DNA from: Eubacterium sp.
GTDB lineage: Bacteria; Bacillota_A; Clostridia; Lachnospirales; Lachnospiraceae
Reading direction: 5' to 3'
Length of the DNA stretch: 9,291 nucleotides
Assembly: GCA_023663915.1 (NCBI GenBank)
Contig: JAMPGN010000169.1
Coordinates: 1-9,291, forward strand
Positions within the stretch are counted from its first letter, which is position 1. Each line of letters begins with the position of its first letter. A model generated the notes under the pieces. It ran no database searches and was not told the origin of the DNA. It was given only the letters and a program-made list of their open reading frames with translations. Both the position numbers and the translations under genes were made by a program. This document shows, in pieces, positions 5,726 to 9,291 of the stretch.

Positions 5726-5760
5726 CTGTATTGTGGAAAGAATATTTCCCGATACAGATT
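5723..5760. promoter_or_regulatory. Inverted repeat with nested stem and T-rich flank
   Basis: AATCTGTAT (5723-5731) and ATACAGATT (5752-5760) are perfect 9-bp arms. Inside them GGAAA (5735-5739) can pair with TTTCC (5745-5749). TCTTTTTATA follows. It could be a leader attenuator or, given the start site predicted near 5732, a double-stranded operator. Both readings cannot hold with the promoter at 5717-5725. Confidence 0.4.
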
Positions 5761-5823
5761 TCTTTTTATACGCGGAAAGTGTGTATTTGTGGATTTGAAA
5801 AGGAAAAGGGAGGAAAATTAAGT

Positions 5824-6501
5824 ATGGCAATACTGGCAACAAAGGATTTAAAAAAGATATACGGCGCGGGCGAGAACGAGGTGCACGCCCTGGACGGGGT
5901 AAACTTCGAGGTGGAAAAGGGCGAGTTTGTAGCGGTGGTAGGCACTTCCGGCAGCGGCAAGAGCACGCTCCTCCATATGCTGGGCGGTCTGGACCGTCCT
6001 ACATCCGGCAGCGTTACGGTGGACGGCAAGGAGATATTTTCCTTAAAGGACGAAGAGCTGACGATATTCCGCCGCAGGAAGATCGGTTTCGTATTCCAGA
6101 ATTATAATCTTGTGCCGGTGCTGAATGTCTACGAGAACATCCTGCTGCCGGTACAGCTCGACGGCGCGTCGCCCGACCAGAATTATATCAGGGAAATCAT
6201 TGATACGCTGGGGCTGGCGTCGAAGCTGGACAATCTGCCGAACAACCTTTCCGGCGGGCAGCAGCAGCGCGTGGCGATCGCCAGGGCGCTTGCCTCCAAG
6301 CCGGCGATTATTCTGGCGGACGAGCCGACGGGAAATCTGGATTCCAGGACCAGCCAGGATGTATTAAGTCTGATGAAGGTCACCAGCCAGAAATTTTCGC
6401 AGACGATTGTGATGATCACCCATAATGAGGAAATCGCACAGCTGGCGGACCGCATCATCCGCATTGAGGATGGGCGCATTGTGGTAAAGGAGGCGGTTTG
6501 A
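5824..6501 (+). CDS. ABC transporter ATP-binding protein (MacB/LolD/BceA class)
   Basis: A 225-residue cytoplasmic ATPase that powers the FtsX-type permease encoded next. All nucleotide-binding elements are intact: Walker A G-T-S-G-S-G-K-S-T (40-48), Q-loop F-Q-N (Q92), signature L-S-G-G-Q-Q-Q-R (142-149), Walker B I-I-L-A-D-E (162-167) followed by P-T-G-N-L-D, and the H-loop H200. The L-D-R-P-T-S-G and D-E-P-T-G-N-L-D wording is characteristic of the MacB/LolD/BceA class used for mechanotransmission or peptide and lipoprotein export. ATG 5824 is chosen because GGGAGG (5808-5813) precedes it by ten bases and the family starts here. The in-frame ATG at 5731 lies inside the regulatory inverted repeat. 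The stop overlaps the permease ATG by one base (TGATG). Base composition is clearly richer in G+C than the genes before 5638. Confidence 0.95.
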   Translation: MAILATKDLKKIYGAGENEVHALDGVNFEVEKGEFVAVVGTSGSGKSTLLHMLGGLDRPTSGSVTVDGKEIFSLKDEELTIFRRRKIGFVFQNYNLVPVLNVYENILLPVQLDGASPDQNYIREIIDTLGLASKLDNLPNNLSGGQQQRVAIARALASKPAIILADEPTGNLDSRTSQDVLSLMKVTSQKFSQTIVMITHNEEIAQLADRIIRIEDGRIVVKEAV

Positions 6502-9142
6502 TGAAAGTTTCGAATAGAAAGTGTATCCGCACCTTAAGTTTCGCGAGTTTCAAGGCGGCGAAGATCAGAAATATCATAACGGTAGCGGCGGTCGCGCTGA
6601 CGACAATCCTGTTTACAGTCATTTTTACGGTACTGCTGTCCATGAAATACGGATTCGAGCAGTCGAATTTCCGGCAGGTGGGAGGCTACAGCCACGGCGG
6701 CTTTAAGTATCTGACAAAAGAGCAGAGCGACGAATTAAAAGACGATCCTCTCATTAAGGAATACGGTCTGCGGCGGTTTGTCGGGATGCCGGAGAAAGAG
6801 CCTTTCCAGAAAAGCCATGTGGAAGTAAGTTACTGTGATGAAAATATCGCGAAGTGGTATTTTCTGGAGCCAATAGAGGGACGGTTACCGAAAGAGGGGA
6901 CGAACGAGGCGGCGACGGACCTGCGGGTGCTCTCCCTTCTGGGCGTGAAGCCGGTGATCGGCAATGAATTTACCATGACTTTTATGGTGGGCGGGAAGGA
7001 GACGACGGAGACCTTTACGCTCTGCGGTTTTTGGGACTATGACGAGGTGATCGTGGCAAACCATGTGCTGATTCCCGAAAGCCGCACGCAGGCAATCTTT
7101 GACAAGCTGGGAATCGTGCTCGGGGAAAATCCGGATGATAATATGACCGCGTCCTGGAATCTGGACGTTATGTTCAAAAATGCTTCCCATATCGAGGAAA
7201 ACTTAAAAACGATCCTGGCGCGGCATGGCTATCAGTCGGAGGGCAGGGACAAGGGCGATAATTACATTGCCATTGGCGTAAACTGGGGCTATGTGGGCAC
7301 GCAGTTTGCGAATATGATTGATTTTGGCACGGTGCTGGCGCTGATTGCGGTCATGCTTTTGATCATTTTTACGGGTTATCTCATTATTTATAATATCTTC
7401 CAGATATCGGTGTCAAATGATGTGCGGTTTTATGGATTGTTAAAGACGATCGGCACTACGGGAAGACAGATCCGCCGCATTATCTCCTGGCAGGCGTTTC
7501 TGCTCTCGGCGATCGGCATTCCCATTGGTTTGCTGATCGGTTACGGCGTGGGCATTTTTATTACCGGCATTGTAGTGTCACAATTGAACGGCATTGTATT
7601 AACTTATTCGGTCAGCCCTGTGATCTTCTTAGGCGCGGCGGCGTTTTCGCTGGTGACGGTATGGCTCTCCAGTAGAAAGCCCCGCAGGATGGCGGCGAAA
7701 ATTTCTCCCGTGGAAGCGGTGCGCTATACGGAAGGGACAGGAACGAAGCGGAAGAAAAGAAAAGGCGGGAAGGGCGCTTCGATCTTCCGCATGGCGATGG
7801 CGAACCTCGGCAGGAACAAGGGTAAGACCGTGATTACCGTGATCTCCATGTCCTTTGCGGTGGTGGTGTTAAACCTTACTTTCATTTTGACGAACGGCTT
7901 CGATATGGATAAGTACCTGAACCGGGTAAAGGCGGACTTCGTGGTGGCGGACGCCAGTTATTTTCAGACGGGAAATTTTTCTCCGAGATCGTTTCCGGAG
8001 GAGGAGGCTTTCGGAATCGAGGCGATGGAGGGCGTGACGGGCGGCAGGACCTACCAGAAGACCTTTAACGCACAGGAGCTTTGCCCGGAAGAGGCGATAC
8101 GGACCTTACAGGGAAAGTGGAACAGTCAGGAAGTGATAGACCAATATTTAGAAAGGCTTGATAAAAAGGACGATTTGTATGCCGAACGGGTACAGCTTTA
8201 CGGCATGGAGGATTTTGTGCTGGATAAGATGAATGTGCTGGAAGGAGATATCGGGAAGCTCAAAAGCGGCGGCAATTATGTGGCGGCAGTTTATTTTGCG
8301 GACGATTACGGCAATATCAAAGAGGATTCCCACTGGGCGAAACTGGGAGATGAGATTACCATTCGTTATATCGAGGAAGAGGAATACTATAACCCCGATA
8401 CCGGGGAGATCTACGCGTCGGAAGAAGATGCCGGAGAAAATTCTTATTGGACGCGGTCTACGGTCTATGAGGATAAGGTCTACGAGGTGGCGGCGCTCAT
8501 TGAGGTGCCCAGCACCCTGTCCTACCGCTATTACGGCGCGGACGAGTTCGTGATGGGCGCGGAGACTTTTATCCGGGATTCGGGCACATCGGACATCCTC
8601 TACTATGCCTTTGACTGCGCGGAGGACAAGGTCGATGCCATGGATGCGTGGATGGAGGATTTTGCGGGCGGCGACGATTCGCAGTATGATTATGAGAGCA
8701 GAAAAACTTATGAGGAAGAGTTTAACGGCTTCCGCAATATGTTTCTGATCGTTGGCAGCGGTGCGGCGCTGATCGTGGGGCTGGTGGGCATTTTGAACTT
8801 CTTAAATGCGATCCTGACCGGCATCATGGCGAGGAGGCGGGAATTTGCTGTACTACAGTCCGTAGGCATGACCGGGAAACAGCTGAATCGGATGCTGATT
8901 ACGGAGGGCATGGTGTTTGCAGGCAGTTCGATGTCGTCACCTTCCTGCTGACGGTGGTGATGGGACCCGTGGCGAGCAGCGTGTTAGAGGGGATGTTTTG
9001 GTTTTTCAGCTACCATCTGACGGTGATGCCGATATTGGCTATTGCGCCATTCTTTCTGCTGACCGGGGCGTTGATTCCTTTGGCGTCCTACCATTATGCA
9101 GCAAGGCGGTCGGTCGTAGAACGATTGAGGGAGGCGGAATAA
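6501..9142 (+). pseudogene. Double-FtsX ABC permease, frameshifted near the 3' end
   Basis: A membrane permease partner of the preceding ATPase. ATG 6501 has AAAGGAGG (6486-6493) seven bases upstream and overlaps the ATPase stop. Topology by eye is TM1 at 24-47, a ~225-residue external domain, TM2-TM4 at about 277-304, 331-357 and 371-390, TM5 at 441-465, a second acidic external domain of ~280 residues, and TM6 near 747-775. Both FtsX cytoplasmic loops are recognisable: F-Y-G-L-L-K-T-I-G-T-T-G-R-Q-I near 310 and R-R-E-F-A-V-L-Q-S-V-G-M-T-G-K-Q near 779. The open frame ends at 8951 (816 residues) with a non-family tail S-S-P-S-C. From 8936 another frame carries V-T-F-L-L-T-V-V-M-G-P and the last two helices, ending R-L-R-E-A-E at 9142. 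One base missing near 8934 explains this; repaired length is about 880. The shortened form lacks TM7-TM8. Sequencing error is an alternative. Confidence 0.88.
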
Positions 9143-9225
9143 AAAATAGTAACTTTTCCCCTGTATTTTTTCTCGAATTTTTCAAAGATAAGGTTGCACA
9201 AAGCTCAAGTTTTACACCAAAAGCA

Positions 9226-9262
9226 ATGGGAAGCCGGTAAAATCAAGGCTTCCCATATTTTG
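9226..9262 (+). terminator. Strong terminator after the ABC operon
   Basis: A perfect 10-bp stem ATGGGAAGCC/GGCTTCCCAT (9226-9235 with 9247-9256) has an 11-nt loop and is followed by ATTTTG. On the other strand the hairpin is followed by TGCTTTTGG, so it may act in both directions. It lies 83 bases after the restored permease stop, which supports 9142 as the true gene end. Nothing else was seen in 9143-9291. Confidence 0.85.
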
Positions 9263-9291
9263 TCTGCATGTGGTATATTTATCAGATTTGA

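Noticed and set aside
5731..5823. Longer start of the ABC ATPase at ATG 5731
   Set aside because: It runs through the 5723-5760 inverted repeat and adds a non-family N-terminus; ATG 5824 has GGGAGG.
8233..8553. Arginine/serine-rich ORF inside the permease
   Set aside because: It lies in another frame of the second external domain; its biased composition is a by-product of the GC-rich host gene.
8920..8940. Programmed frameshift in the permease
   Set aside because: No slippery heptamer or nearby downstream stem is seen; mutation or sequencing error is simpler.
8917..9240. Separate 107-residue ORF at the 3' end
   Set aside because: It is a third frame that runs into the terminator; the real continuation of the permease is the frame ending at 9142.

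Overview
The window looks like a genome segment from a low-to-medium-GC Firmicute, most likely a gut clostridium of the Lachnospiraceae type. The grounds are AGAAAGGA-type Shine-Dalgarno sites, the style of the small toxin-antitoxin genes, and an 8-helix double-FtsX ABC permease. This is judged by eye and no database was searched. All genes are on the + strand.

Positions 1-5638 form a defence/mobile-type island. It opens with the 3' end of a type III toxin-antitoxin locus: two 34-nt toxI RNA repeats, a strong attenuating terminator, and toxN (135-659), an endoribonuclease of the ToxN/AbiQ family. The two toxI repeats can each fold as an H-type pseudoknot, and they differ by a compensatory base-pair change. 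Next come a 48-codon ORF (709-855) whose first ~40 bases resemble the start of hsdR, and a DUF6602-like protein (842-1678) with a PD-(D/E)xK nuclease signature. After these lie a decayed antitoxin-like gene (1776-2014; one nonsense and one frameshift lesion) and an intact ParD/ParE-RelE-type module (2099-2570) with its own promoter and terminator. The island ends with a full-length type I restriction subunit, hsdR (2681-5638). No hsdM or hsdS is present, so if the system is complete they should lie upstream of base 1. The toxIN, nuclease and TA genes would then be cargo between hsdM/S and hsdR.

Positions 5639-5823 are a regulatory spacer of unusual density. It holds a TGACA-N4-TGTCA inverted repeat close to the BceR-type operator consensus, AGAT(TGT) direct repeats at 11-bp period leading into an extended -10, and a 38-bp inverted repeat followed by a T-rich stretch.

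Positions 5824-9142 encode a visibly more GC-rich, translationally coupled ABC export module: a MacB/LolD/BceA-class ATPase and a permease with two FtsX units. The permease frame is broken near base 8934. One missing nucleotide would restore an ~880-residue protein ending at 9142. A strong hairpin terminator (9226-9262) closes the unit.

The first half plausibly limits phage: ToxN by RNA cleavage and abortive infection, HsdR by DNA cleavage, and the nuclease-like protein by an unknown route. The second half looks like a separately inherited, stress- or peptide-responsive export system.
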